DNA of 64,000 bases from Anaeramoeba flamelloides (taxonomy: Eukaryota; Metamonada; Anaeramoebidae), in assembly GCA_027625915.1 (NCBI GenBank), contig JANTQA010000012.1, positions 9,136,501 through 9,200,500 on the forward strand. The letters run 5' to 3'. Shown here one piece after another: positions 22,265 through 32,929 of the stretch (the first letter of the stretch is position 1; every line of letters begins with the position of its first letter). The position numbers were made by a program, and so were the translations under genes. The notes beneath the pieces are model-generated. The model was given only the letters and a program-made list of their open reading frames with translations, searched no databases and was not told where the DNA came from.

Positions 22265-22915
22265 TTTTTTTCTTTTTTGAGATAATTCTTTTAGATACCA
22301 AAAAAAAATGATTTATTCAACCGATTAAAAACAATATTTCTCTTTTTTTAAGAAGGGTGGTTATAATTATTAAAGTTTTAAACTCATTTTACAATTTTTA
22401 CTTAGAAATTGTGTTTTTATTTAAATATGAAATTAGATTCTTCAAAATAAAATTTTCTTGAAGGTATTTGAAAATTCAGTAATTTTCTCCTCAAAATTCT
22501 AAATCAATTTTTTTCTGACAAAAATGATTTAAATTCTTATAACAATTCTTGTCGATAAGACCAAACCATTTGTTAAAAAAAATTTTTCAAAATTATGGAA
22601 CATTATTTTTTGTAATTTTTTTTTCATATTCTGAAAACTAGAAAATGACTTTTTTCAAACTTTAAAGAACAAAAAAAATTTACTTTTTTTTTTATGATAA
22701 TAATTTTTGGCGTTATATCAAATATTCATTTATTAAATCACCCATACTTCAATTAGTTTTATTGGCTGAGATTTGAATTGTTTTTGTTTGTTTTTCAATA
22801 TATCAACAAAATATATTTATTTCAAAATCAATACTTTCCAACAGAAAAAGCAAAAAATATGGATTACACAATTTCCAAGAATTAACTTAATTACTAATAA
22901 AAATAATATCTTTTT
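22265..22915 (+). repeat. Dispersed repeat R3, copy 1
   Basis: It shares an ordered set of blocks with 52615-53245 (same strand) and 62885-63515 (opposite strand). These include GAGATAATT, TTCTTGAAGGTATTTG/TTCTTGAAGATATTTG, GAGATTTGAATTG, ACTTTCCAACA and GAATTAACTTAAT. It is old and decayed, and I cannot assign it to a class. Confidence 0.65.
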
Positions 22916-22922
22916 TCTTTTC

Positions 22923-22990
22923 TTTTTTTTTTATTATTGAAGAAGTGCAAAATTACACTCTAGTTGCACTTAGACTTAAATTTCCTTGTG
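22923..22990 (-). mobile_element. LINE-A 3' end fragment, antisense
   Basis: On the minus strand it reads AATTTAAGTCTAAGTG, then AGAGTGTAATTT..., then a tail ending in poly(A). This matches the last 60-70 bases of LINE-A at 32290-32360 (GATTTAAGTAAAGGGTAC, then AGAGTGTAATTTACACTT, then an A-rich tail). It is a strongly 5'-truncated insertion in the presenilin intron. A very similar fragment is at 42924-42990. Confidence 0.7.
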
Positions 22991-23017
22991 AAAATATATA
23001 TAAAGTAAACTCCAATT

Positions 23018-23560
23018 CAAAAATTTTTAACCTACCAAAATTCGATTTTTGAAAAAAAAATGTTATTTAATCAATTCTAGAAGAAATACCAAATTAAAAC
23101 CATTCACTAATTGAAATTTTAACACTTGTTTATAAATTACAATACTCACAAAACAAAAAATAAATAATTATCAATACTGATAAATTATCGGTGTGTTAAA
23201 AATTTTGGAGAGAGAAAAACAAAAAAATGAATTTAAAATTTGTAAAAATTCTATTAGGAAATATTGATCGATCAAATCGTTAGATACCATCGGCTAATTT
23301 TATTTGAATTCTTCTATTTTGAACAACTCAGCTTTAACATAATATCAATCAATCATGTTTGAGAAAAAAAATTTGATAGAACGAAACAAGAACATAATTC
23401 AAAAAATGAAATGAAATGAAAACAAAAAACTAAAAGATGAAAAAATGATTTTCATATTTTTTAATAATGTAAATCATTTCCAATTTTCATGAAATTCTAT
23501 TATTGTGATTTTTTGAATCGTTTTAACCGTGTGGAAAATTTTGAATTTAAGTTTAGTACA
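23018..23560 (-). repeat. Repeat R5, copy in presenilin intron
   Basis: It is the reverse complement of 12670-13200 in the calcineurin intron. It includes the MITE M2 copy at 23018-23208, with one inverted repeat slightly mutated (AACCTACC for AACACACC). Shared blocks are AACACTTGTTTATAAATTACAATACTCACAAAA, split here across about 23120-23153, and CTATTAGGAA. Confidence 0.7.
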
Positions 23561-24324
23561 TTTTTATTTTGTTATTAATGAATATTCTATTATCATTTGT
23601 GGTTAAATATACCTTTCCACGGTACAAACAAATTACTAAAATAATGTAATTAACTGGTGGATTTTTATGTTTGCTAATAAGTTTATTAATTTGTCTGTAT
23701 AATAGGGAAATAAAACAATACAATTTTTTAGTTTGTGATAAAAGAGATTATCGGGAGTTCAATCGATTTTCACTAATTTATTTTTTTTATTTCACTAATT
23801 GAAAGATTTTTAATAAATTTAATAATAATTTCTGAAAATATATTTGCTAACTCAAAAAAATTGAGATTTCTTTTTTTTTTCTTGACCAAAAATTTAAATA
23901 ATAAAGCACCTATTTTGAAAATATTGATTATTATTTAGTGTTTGTTGAATTTTGAAAAATCAATTTAATTTTTTAAGAATAAATCAAAAATAAAATTTGT
24001 CTCAAATTTTTTACAACAATTTTTTGTATTTATACGAGAATTTGAAAGTTATCAGGATTTTTTAATAGTTTCAGAAATATTCATTAATTTCAGTTAAAAA
24101 ACAAAAAAAAATGTGGTAATCTACATATTAGTAAAAAGATAATTTATTAATTAATTGATTGATTTGTTAGTAAGATTTACCTATTTTTGATCCTCTTTAA
24201 TATCCCGAGATTTAAAAAATAAAACTCAAACAAAAAATAACAATAAAATAAAAAATAAAAAAATCATAATAATAATCTTAATAATCTTTTCCCTATAATA
24301 ATAAATTTATTCTTCAATTTATAG

Positions 24325-25219
24325 AGAAATTTTCCAATATTTAAATAAATCCTTGGATTGGATTAGTGCTTTAATCGTCATTATAAATTTTGGCGTTGCT
24401 GGGACAATAAGTATTACTTGGAAAGGTGCAAAAATTGTTAATCAAATCTATTTAATTATTATATCTGTGCTCTTTGCAGCAATTTTGTCAACCCTGCCAG
24501 AATATACTACTTGGATTCTCTTAGTGTTATTAGCAATTTATGATCTTGTTGTAGTGTTATCACCAAAGGGCCCATTAAAAATGCTTGTCGAGACAGCTGA
24601 AAAAAAGGGAAAGCCCATCCCTGGTTTAATTTATAGTTCAATGGTGTGGTTTATGAGTAAACTTGAAAAAAACAAAACAAAGAAGAAGAGGAAGAATGAA
24701 CTGAAGAATGAAAAGAAAAAAACTAGTAGTTCTAGTGAATCAAATACTTCAGAATCTGACCATTTTTTACAAAATAATAAAATTCTAAATTCTAATTCAA
24801 GCGAAAGTGAAGAAAATCTAATTAAAGACAATCATGAAATTGATAAAGAAGAAAGTGAAGAAAATGAAAAAAGCAAAACAAAGATCAAAATTAGCAAAAA
24901 GAAAACTAAAAAAAAGAAAAAAAAAGATGACAATAGTTCTGCGTTACTTGACCATTCTCCAAAATTAGGATTAGGTGATTTCATTTTTTATTCGTTATTA
25001 ATAAGTAAAGCTGCCTATCAAGATTACACAACAGTTTTCACATGCTTTGTTGCAATACTGATGGGGCTATCGTTAACTTTATTTTTTTTGGCATTATTAC
25101 AAAAGGCGCTTCCTGCTCTCCCCTTATCAATCTTTTTTGGTATAATCTTTTTTTTCATTACTTCAAATGTTTTAGTACCTATGAATTCTTTACTTTTCCA
25201 GGACCATGTATTTCTTTAA
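24325..25219 (+). CDS. Presenilin (gamma-secretase catalytic subunit), exon 2 of 2
   Basis: This exon encodes residues 165-462 of the intramembrane aspartyl protease. It has INFGVAGTISITWKG (TM4/5 region). The first catalytic aspartate, D238, is in LLAIYDLVVVLSPKGPLKML; the second, D383, is in KLGLGDFIFYS. The PAL motif is in KALPALP at about 426-432. Both catalytic motifs and PAL are intact, so the enzyme should be active. The TM6-TM7 loop keeps the GLIYSSMVWFM stretch, equivalent to the region where human presenilin-1 is autocleaved (YSSTMVWL). About 95 Ser/Glu/Lys-rich residues of low complexity follow. The acceptor is TTTATAG|A at 24324/24325. The stop is TAA at 25217-25219, and an AATAAA lies about 20 bp downstream (25240-25245). 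Confidence 0.95.
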
Positions 25220-25571
25220 TTATTTTTTCTTGTCCTATTAATAAAAATATTAAAAATAAAAGAATAATATAATTTCTTTTTTCTTTTTGTTTTTTTTTTT
25301 TTGTCATTCTAATTAAGAATTTTATGTGATTTGTTAAAGAAAAAAAAAAAAAATGAAAAATTATGGTAATATACTATTAATGCTTTATTGATCTACCTTT
25401 TGAAATTAAAAATGTTTAGATTATTCTATTAACTATTTTTATTTGTAGCTAATGAAAATAAACTTTTGAATAGATTCTTTTTGTCCAGATTTTTGAGTTC
25501 CTTTTCGTTAATTTCGAAAATAGATTGAGATCTAGAATAAATTATTTTGATGTTCTATTACAATTATTTAA

Positions 25572-26424
25572 GGATTATCTAAAATAAGACCACTATTACC
25601 TTCGCATGAATTAAAACATGAGTGGAAAAATGTTCTTTATGTCTTAATAACCAGAAGAACGATCAAATTTCAAAAATCTACGAATTGGTAATTTTGATAG
25701 ATCAGTTTCTTATGAGCAAACATATTACTGAAAACCACAACCCATCCATTTTTGTTCTGAATTTCATTTTTTTTAGCTAAAAATCGATTGTAAGACAATA
25801 CTTAAATTAGAACGATCTTGTTTGGGTTCTATACATTGAATTTATCGAAATACAAATTTTTCTTTATCATTTTAAAAATAATTTAAAAAGAAAAAGGGTA
25901 AAGTTAGAAGTGTTTTTTTTTTATTTTTCATTCATTTTCATTGTTTTTTTTTCTCAAAATTTGAAAAAGATTTGTTTTATTTTTTTATTTTTTCATTTTT
26001 TTATTTTGAGAATTTTTTTGATATTATTTGTAAAAAAAGTTTTATGTGTTCTGATCTTTTTTGTAAAAATATTTTATGTATTCTTTTCGACAAAAAAAAA
26101 ACACTATTTTGAGATTGTTAAGAGTATTTAAATACCCTTTAATAAATTTTTTGTTGGAAACTTGGAATAAAATATCGTCAATTTAGATTTGAAAAGAAAA
26201 AAAATTTCTTTTTCATTTTTTTGAGGTTGCTAAAAATTAGTTGCTCTGAAAAAATGACAAAAGAATTTAAAAATTCAAAAAATGTTTTTGCCTTTGAAAA
26301 ATTGCAAAAAAATTCTGAAAAATTGTACATTTTAGGTTTCTGGTTAATTGAAAAAGATAAAGTGTCTAAAACCATGGTGTTTTAACCCACTTTTTCCTCT
26401 CAGTGGCCTTATTTTAGATAGTCC
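25572..26424. mobile_element. TTAA-flanked inverted-repeat element (family T, long form)
   Basis: The left end is GGATTATCTAAAATAAGACC and the right end is the near-complement GGCCTTATTTTAGATAGTCC. Perfect TTAA lies on both sides (25568-25571 and 26425-26428). The 853 bp between have no transposase-like frame, so this is a non-autonomous element. The termini match the 139-bp MITE at 6628-6766. TTAA targets suggest a piggyBac-type partner. Confidence 0.85.
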
Positions 26425-26474
26425 TTAACGACTATTTTAGAAATTGAAAAATAATGTATCGTGTACTTATCATG

Positions 26475-27405
26475 GGAATTGGTAGTTGGAAATCTCAAAA
26501 ATTTCTTATTCAATGAGCTCTAAGAAGGAAAAAATTAAATCTTTATTCTAAATTTGACTGTTTTTCTATATAAAAATGAAAAAGAAGGTTGAGAAAAAAC
26601 CTATTTTTGCAAAAATTTAACTTAAAAATAATTTTTAACATACTTAAACATTGTTAATAATTTTCTATTCTTTTTTTTTTCAATGTATTCGTTAGATTGA
26701 GATGGTTATAAAAATTGTTTTTAGGATTCAAAATAGAAAAAAATGTTAAAAAATTAGGAATTATTGTTTATTGTTTTTCTGGTATATTTAGAAATTGATG
26801 AAAACATCACAAAGTATATAAGTATTATATCAATTCCATCAAAATCTACACTTTCAGAAATAAAATCATTTTTTTTCAAAATCACTTTTTAAATTTTTCT
26901 TTTGAAAATTTAGAAAAAAAATCACTCTTTTTTACATATATTTATTTTCATATGATCAATTAAATTCAAAATTCCAAAACCTTTTCCACTACAACCAAAT
27001 CCAAATTTGTCTTGGGACTAACAATCATGTTTTGCGAGATATAAAACAAACAAAAAAAAAAATGTCACATAAAATAAATCATATATTCTGAGTGTTTGGT
27101 TATGAAAATTTGATTCAAAATGTTTGAAAATAAAGTAAATACTATTCTTGAAAGAGTTCATGTGAAGCTCAATGCAAGAAAAAAAAATAACACAAACAAA
27201 AAATCAAAGATAAAATCAAAATATCTTTCGAAGGATTATGATGATTTGTGGATACAATGGAACACACCAAGTTACCTAAAGTTCACAACTCTCAGCGTCT
27301 GATCTTTGAAAGTTAAAGTTTTTTATTTAGAGTGTTTAAAATGATCTTCATTTTTTAGACAAGAATATTCTGGTTTTTTTTTCTTTTTCTGTACCACTTT
27401 TCTTA
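26475..27405 (+). repeat. Dispersed repeat R1, copy 2 (left part)
   Basis: Collinear with copy 1 from 15645. It includes an open frame 27120-27302 starting MFENKVNTILERV and containing YLSKDYDDLWIQW, which matches the decayed frame of copy 1. The repeat is interrupted after about 27405 by a 1.6-kb element and resumes at 29046-29215 (AATGTTT..., then ACAAAAATGAT-x-TTTGG and GGAGAATA, as in copy 1 at 17070-17130). Confidence 0.65.
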
Positions 27406-29045
27406 ACACTTTTGTAAAAAATTTTGTAGCTTTGATCCTTTCGAAAAAATTTTTCGAAAATATAAGATTTAAAATATCAAATACAAAACAGCAGAAATTG
27501 ATTAAATTTTTAGTATCTTTTTAATCTGAGTACTATTAATTGGAGTGTGTTTATTAAAATATAAAGAAGTCTTTTAGTTTTTGGGTTATGACCCAGTCTT
27601 TTTGTAAATCTGATTTTCCTTCTTCAATTTGTTTTTCTTTGTAATTTTAGTTCAGTTTAAAAAGTAAAGTCCAAAACAAATTCTTTTACATTTAAGATGA
27701 TCTTTCGATTGATTATACATACTAAGATATAATCCTGTTTTCTCATGGTTTTATCGGCCAATTTTTGTAATATTAAAGGCTGATTATATATATTTTTTTA
27801 AGTAAAAGTGATTTGCAATATATGTTTTGTATTTGAACAATAATTCGAGGGTTTTGGTTAGATAATGAAGTTTAGAATCTTTTTTCAAGAATAGCATGTC
27901 ACATAACCAATGTATTGAAAAATAGTTATTGATTAGCTAAATACAAAAAACATATTTTTTTCTGTTTTGGTTTGTTAATCAATGAGTTTTAACATCGAAA
28001 TTGGATTTGTGACCATCTAACTTTGATAAAATCACATGTTTAAAGTTAACACACGTTGTTTTTTTTTCTAGAAATGGATTGAAAGTTTAGATCATTCCCA
28101 CTATAGAAAAAAGTTATCAAATACTCTTGAATTAATTTGAACGAAATCTATTTGTGTTAGATGATTTTGTGTATTAAATTAGGGATTTATTGTTTATTTT
28201 TCACTTAAAAGAAGAGTTGGTAAAATTTATTCATTAGAAGAAAAATAGTAAACCATTGTGATTGTTCTGGACTTATTTCCAAATTTTGTTTTTATTTCAA
28301 GATTTAATTTGGATTTTCAACTATTAACTCAGATCTATTGAAAACAAGACACCTTGAAATTTCCCCCATATCACATAAAAATTCAAGTGGGTAATGATGT
28401 TTACTGATAAACTTTTTATTAATTACTAATATCTTTAAACTCACTTGGTGAATTTTATTCTCTTTTTTTTTTCTCAATTTTGGATAAATTTCAAAGTTTG
28501 AAATTATTTTTTTTTCATCAAATAGAAATCTCTTTATGACTTATCATACAATATTCTTGATTAATTTTTTCCAAGTTTTAACTGTATTTTTGTTGATAAT
28601 TCCCTTAGCTTCTGAAATGACTTCTCTTAAATATTTTACCTGTTTTAGATAATTTTTTTTATAAAAAATTTTATTTTTATAAACTTCTCTTTCTTGACCA
28701 GCAGTTGATTTGGTCTTGTGATCTTTTTTACACTTTTTTCTCCGGATATTTGTTCTTTGGATCTTGAAAAAAGTTTGGTTAGACTCTAAAAAATTAACAA
28801 ATTAGAGAGTCTTTTAGTTCTGATATTTTTTTAACTTTTCCATATATTTCTAATCTTATCTCCTTTTCAATTTTATCTTTCAGATTCCAAACCAAAGAAC
28901 TTTAAACATTACTTGAAAGTTGGATATTTGCTTTAAAATTGATTAAAAACAAAAAAATTTTCAAAAATCAAAAAATGAACTAAAAATTGCAAAATTTGAT
29001 TTTTTCGAAAAATAAACACCTTTCGAAATTTTTTACAAAAGTGTA
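27406..29045. mobile_element. Inverted-repeat element nested in R1 copy 2
   Basis: The ends are CACTTTTGTAAAAAATTT and the near-complement AAATTTTTTACAAAAGTG, with TAA on both sides (3-bp target duplication). R1 copy 1 is continuous across the same point (about 17027), so the insertion is supported by an empty site. Inside, the minus strand carries a decayed Lys-rich coding relic (28544-28800). A 3-bp TAA target suggests PIF/Harbinger; that is an inference. Confidence 0.7.
28544..28800 (-). pseudogene. Coding relic inside the nested element
   Basis: About 80 open codons end at TGA (28544-28546). They read FFKIQRTNIRRKKCKKDHK, then KSTAGQEREVYKNK, and close to the end KNTVKTWKKLIKNIV. Base composition is richer in G and C than its surroundings, and the residue mix is protein-like. 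A second frame just upstream (about 28800-28895) reads KDKIEKEIRLEIYGKVKK, in a different frame, so the gene is broken. I do not recognise the family. The element's own transposase or accessory gene is the obvious candidate. Confidence 0.4.
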
Positions 29046-29614
29046 ATAATAATGTTTGGGTTCCATATATAATATTTTTCTTCAGGATTTTTCATTAAAA
29101 AACACACAAAAATGATGATTTGGATCAAAATTGGAGAATAAATTGATATATATTCCTTGACAATTATAATAAAATTTGATCAGAATATTTTAAGAAAACT
29201 TGGGAAATTGGAAATGTCGTCCTTAAATTATTGATTTTTTAAGTAATCAGAAAAATTGAATTTAATAAAAATTCTCTTTTAAACCTTAAAAAAAAAATTG
29301 AAAAATGATTCCTTTCATTTTATATGAAATTGTAAAGTAGGATTTGTTGAAAAATAAATCTAATAAAAGTTTTTTTCATTCAAACGAAAAAAATGTTAGA
29401 GAGATCAGATTTCATTGAAAATTTATTGATTTAAATCTGAAAAGCAGTTGTTTTTCTTGGTTACCCTTTTAGAATTGTCGCTCTTGTAATCTCTTGTAAT
29501 TCTTTCATTTTTTATCAAGCTGAATGAAATTTTTGTTTTTCTTATTGCTAAAACATTGCTGTCATTTTCATTTTTGTTTGCCTCCCATTTTTTTTTCAAT
29601 TTTTTTTTTTTGTA

Positions 29615-30190
29615 ATGACTGAATATAAAATAGTTGTTGTTGGAGGATCTGAATTAACAATTCAATTTGTGCAATTAACTTTTAATGCTAAATATGATCC
29701 ATATCTCGGAGACTCCTATCGAAGACAAGTTGTAATTGACGAAGAAACATGCTTTTTAGATAATCTTGATACTGCCGGCCAAAAAGAATACTCTGTAATG
29801 AGGGACTCATACATGAAAGAAGGGGATGGCTTTTTACTTGTTTATGCTATCAATTCAAGAAACTCCTTTGACGAGGTCTCCATCTTTCGAGAACAAATCA
29901 CAAGAGTTAAAGATTCTGAAGATTTGCCAATGATCATTGTAGGAAACAAAAGCCATCTTTAAAACGAAAGAGTAGTCTCCCAAGAAGAAGGAGCAGATTT
30001 GGCAAAAAGTTTCAATTGCCCATTCATGGAAACATCTACTGAGACAATAACAAATGTAAATGAAGCATTTTTCGGTTTAGTTCGAGAAATTAGAAAAAAG
30101 AAATTTGGAAATACAAAGAAAAAGAAAAGTGGTAATGAAAAAGAAAAAAGTGGTGGTTCAAAAAAAAAATCAGGGTGCTCTATGATGTAA
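29615..30190 (+). pseudogene. Ras-family GTPase pseudogene (intronless)
   Basis: The 192-codon frame aligns end to end with human Ras: [41 protein letters not shown], then VREIRKKK and a polybasic tail ending CSMM, a CAAX-like box. It cannot work as a GTPase. The P-loop is cut from the usual GAGGVGKS to GGS by a five-residue deletion that removes the catalytic lysine. The switch I core reads DPYLGDSY (Thr35 lost), and NKxD reads NKSH. An in-frame TAA at 29960-29962 is followed by the rest of the protein in the same frame. Lack of introns suggests a retrocopy, but no poly(A) tail or target duplication is clear. TAA is a true stop in the neighbouring genes, so stop recoding is unlikely. Confidence 0.93.
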
Positions 30191-30479
30191 AGCGAAGAAG
30201 TTTTTAATCTTTTTAACGAGCTAATCAATCATAAGAAGCCTTCTCTTTTATTTTTTTTCTTTTTGATTTTTTTGTCAAGAAAAAAAGAAAACTGTTTTTG
30301 ATCCAAAATAAATATCTGGAAATTTTCTTATTAAGCACAACTAAAATAGCCCAAAAATTGTGGTCTGTTTTTTTACTTAACAACACGTTTTTTTTTGAAC
30401 CAATTGAGAACAAAGATTAGAAAAGATTTCTAATTACAATTCAAAGAATTTTTAATAAATGGTTAATCAACACTAGGGA

Positions 30480-32368
30480 TCAAACGATCGAAAATCTCAA
30501 AAAAAGATCAATTTTGTTTATTCATAAAAAAGGAAAGGAGGGGTAGCTTTAAACTATAGACCAATTTTTATTTTCTCAAAGTTTACCAAGATGTTTTCTT
30601 AAAATGCTCTATAAATTAATTGAAATTTGCGGGAATTTATTCATAAAGCACGATTTGGCTTTCCGAAAAAATTTGATATCAGTATCGCGGTATTAAACTT
30701 TAAACATACTTATAATATGATAAAATCAAATATTGAAACGGAAAATGATATAACCTATATCCCTAATAAAAAAAATTTTTTATAACATGTTATAAACATG
30801 TTGTAAAGGTGTTATAAACGTATAAAATGTTCTAAAATTTTAATGTAACAACTTTTATAACATAAATGTTTGTTATAAAATATGTTATAAAATTTATAAC
30901 ATGTTATAAGCCTGTTATAAGAATATTTTTTCAAAAAATATTGAAAAAATCATCATATAAAAGGAAATTTTGTTATCAAAATGTTCTATAGATGTTATAA
31001 AAAAAGTTTTTTTATTAGGGATTATAATGATTGATCTCGCAAAATGTTAAGACTCAATCAGTTTTATAATAATTAGAGAAACAATCAAAAAATTTATTTT
31101 AAAGAAAATTATCAAAAAATTGTTATTAAAATATTATCAAGGCGACGGACTCGGTATATTCCAAGGAGATCCCTTATCAACGATTATATTTGCTCTTATT
31201 TCACATTTTCTTTTACTAAAAATAATACCATAACAAATAATTGTCAAATGTTTGCAGATGATTTAATTTTAATTATAAAAGGAAATAAATATTATCAAAA
31301 TCAAAAATTAAATTCAATATATCAAAATATTATTCAATTTGGATTGAAACCAAATAAAGATAAAACATTTATATCAAAATATTTATTAAAGATTAAATAT
31401 TTGGATATTTATTGGGAAAAAATAACACATTTAGTAAATAATCCGAAAAGGGCAAAAGAAACATATAAGAACTCTAAACAATTATACAATAACAACTCAC
31501 TTAACAAATAATTAAAAAATTAGATCATTTAAATCTTTTATCTTAAGTCAATTGTCATATGATTAGAAATGTATAATTATAAAATAATAAAGCTAAATAA
31601 TTTCAATTCTTGGATTAATTCAATTCTTGGATTAATTATGGTATTGCTGAAATACACAAAATAAACAGAAACACACCAGTTCTTATTTATAAAACAGGAT
31701 TTAAATTCAAAAATTTGGTAATTAATTTCAATCAATAAAAAAAAATTCAAATTCAAAAATAAATTAAAAAATTTATCTCTTCCTCATCTGGAAAAATTAA
31801 TAAAATTTAATCAAAGAATAAACAATAAAATTAATTGGAATTCGGGGAGTTTAAGGCTACTTAAAAAAGAAATTTATAGATATAATTATAATGAGTTGTT
31901 AGATTCTACCAGTTGGAAAGTACAAGAATATTTTCAAATAATTAAAAACCAAAAAAAAAAATATTTATTAATCAAAAATACTTAAGTTATTCATAAAGTT
32001 CAACAATTCTAAAATTCAGAACATTTACTAACTGTTTAAATAGATATTACTATGTACTAAATAAAAACTCAAATAAATTTTGTCCTTTATGTTTAAAATA
32101 TAAACAGAAAGAAATAATAGAAAATATTGATCACTTTTTATGGGTATGTCCTTCCTCTGAAAATGATAGTTTGATTTTTTTGAATAAGTTAAAAGAATTA
32201 AATTTTAAAGAAAGACTTTTAAATTATGATATCTTAAAATTATTTTCGTTAATTAATAATTGTAAAATCTTTGATTTCGCGCTTAAATTTCTCAAAGAAG
32301 ATTTAAGTAAAGGGTACTTAGAGTGTAATTTACACTTCTTCCTCAATAAAAAATAAATAAAAAAACAC
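30480..32368 (+). mobile_element. LINE-A non-LTR retrotransposon, decayed, 5'-truncated
   Basis: The remains of the reverse transcriptase are split over several frames: LNYRPIFIFSKFTKMF near 30555, FGFPKKFDISIAVLNF near 30650, GIFQGDPLSTIIFALI near 31155 and MFADDLILII at 31248, where F-A-D-D is the catalytic motif. The C-terminal part has a Cys/His knuckle, FCPLCLKYKQ ... IDHFLWVCP, near 32070-32150. It ends LHFFLNKK at TAA (32354-32356) with an A-rich tail. Several frameshifts and stops make it dead. No endonuclease domain is visible, so the 5' part is missing. A MITE is nested at 30759-31022. Short antisense 3' ends of the same family lie in the presenilin and adenylosuccinate synthetase introns. 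Confidence 0.88.
30759..31022. mobile_element. MITE nested in LINE-A
   Basis: 264 bp with ends ATCCCTAATAAAAAAA and TTTTTTATTAGGGAT, an inverted repeat that continues into ...TTATAACAT/ATGTTATAA. It is flanked by TAT on both sides (30756-30758 and 31023-31025). It interrupts the LINE-A reading frame between the FGFPKKF and GDPLS blocks. The interior is filled with variants of the palindrome TTATAACATGTTATAA. Confidence 0.88.
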
Positions 32369-32412
32369 TTTTTTTTTGAAATTGTTCAAAATTTTGAAAG
32401 GGATTAAAAGAC

Positions 32413-32645
32413 CAAAATTAAATTGCTTTCAATTTACAAAGTTTTTACAAATCAAACTTTTATAACCATTGAACTTGAAACAACTTTCGGTTTTTTGGTT
32501 TTTATCAATTTTTCAGTAGTTAATAATCAAAATTAAATAACTTTCAATACACAAAAGTTTTTACAATTTAAAACTTTTAAAAACTTTTATTAAAAAAACT
32601 TTTTGACTTTTTGTTTTTTCAGAGTAACAGTTTTAGGTTATTGAA
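32413..32645 (+). repeat. Two tandem units of about 115 bp
   Basis: CAAAATTAAATTGCTTTCAAT at 32413 recurs as CAAAATTAAATAACTTTCAAT at 32528. Both are followed by ACAAA(A)GTTTTTACAA and then runs of AACTTTTA. This is an old tandem duplication without recognised function. Confidence 0.6.
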
Positions 32646-32929
32646 AGTTAACAAATATTTTTTGTTTTAGATAACTTTCAAAAAATTTCAAATTAAATAC
32701 AAAATATTAAATTATTCATTTTTTTACCGTCTTTTTTGGGCTAAAAAACTTTCAAGAAGTATTTGAAATTTGAAAAAATATAAAAGAATATCAAAGATGA
32801 AATCTTACAGACTATGAGTCTGAAAGTTCCAAAAAGTCTTGAAAGTATTGATGTGTGATTGTGTTATTCTTATTTTGGGTGACTCTTAAATCTTATTTGT
32901 TTGTTTCCATAAATGAAATAGATTACTTT

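Larger units (their letters stand above)
19492..24324 (+). other. 4.8-kb intron of presenilin
   Basis: A canonical GTAAGT...TTTATAG intron of 4833 bp; joining its flanks restores an uninterrupted presenilin alignment (WL|EIFQYLN against human YLGEVFKTYN). It contains repeat R2 (about 20525-20940), repeat R3 (about 22265-22915), an antisense LINE-A 3' end (22923-22990) and repeat R5 with its MITE (23018-23560). The remaining parts are AT-rich and show nothing I can name. Confidence 0.85.

Noticed and set aside
25910-26375. Phe-rich and Lys-rich frames on both strands
   Set aside because: They lie in the non-autonomous TTAA element and consist of homopolymer-driven residues.
29960-29962. Idea that TAA is a sense codon here because the Ras frame continues past it
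   Set aside because: The genes for presenilin, adenylosuccinate synthetase and eIF3d end in TAA at the expected C-termini, and the Ras copy has lost other essential residues.
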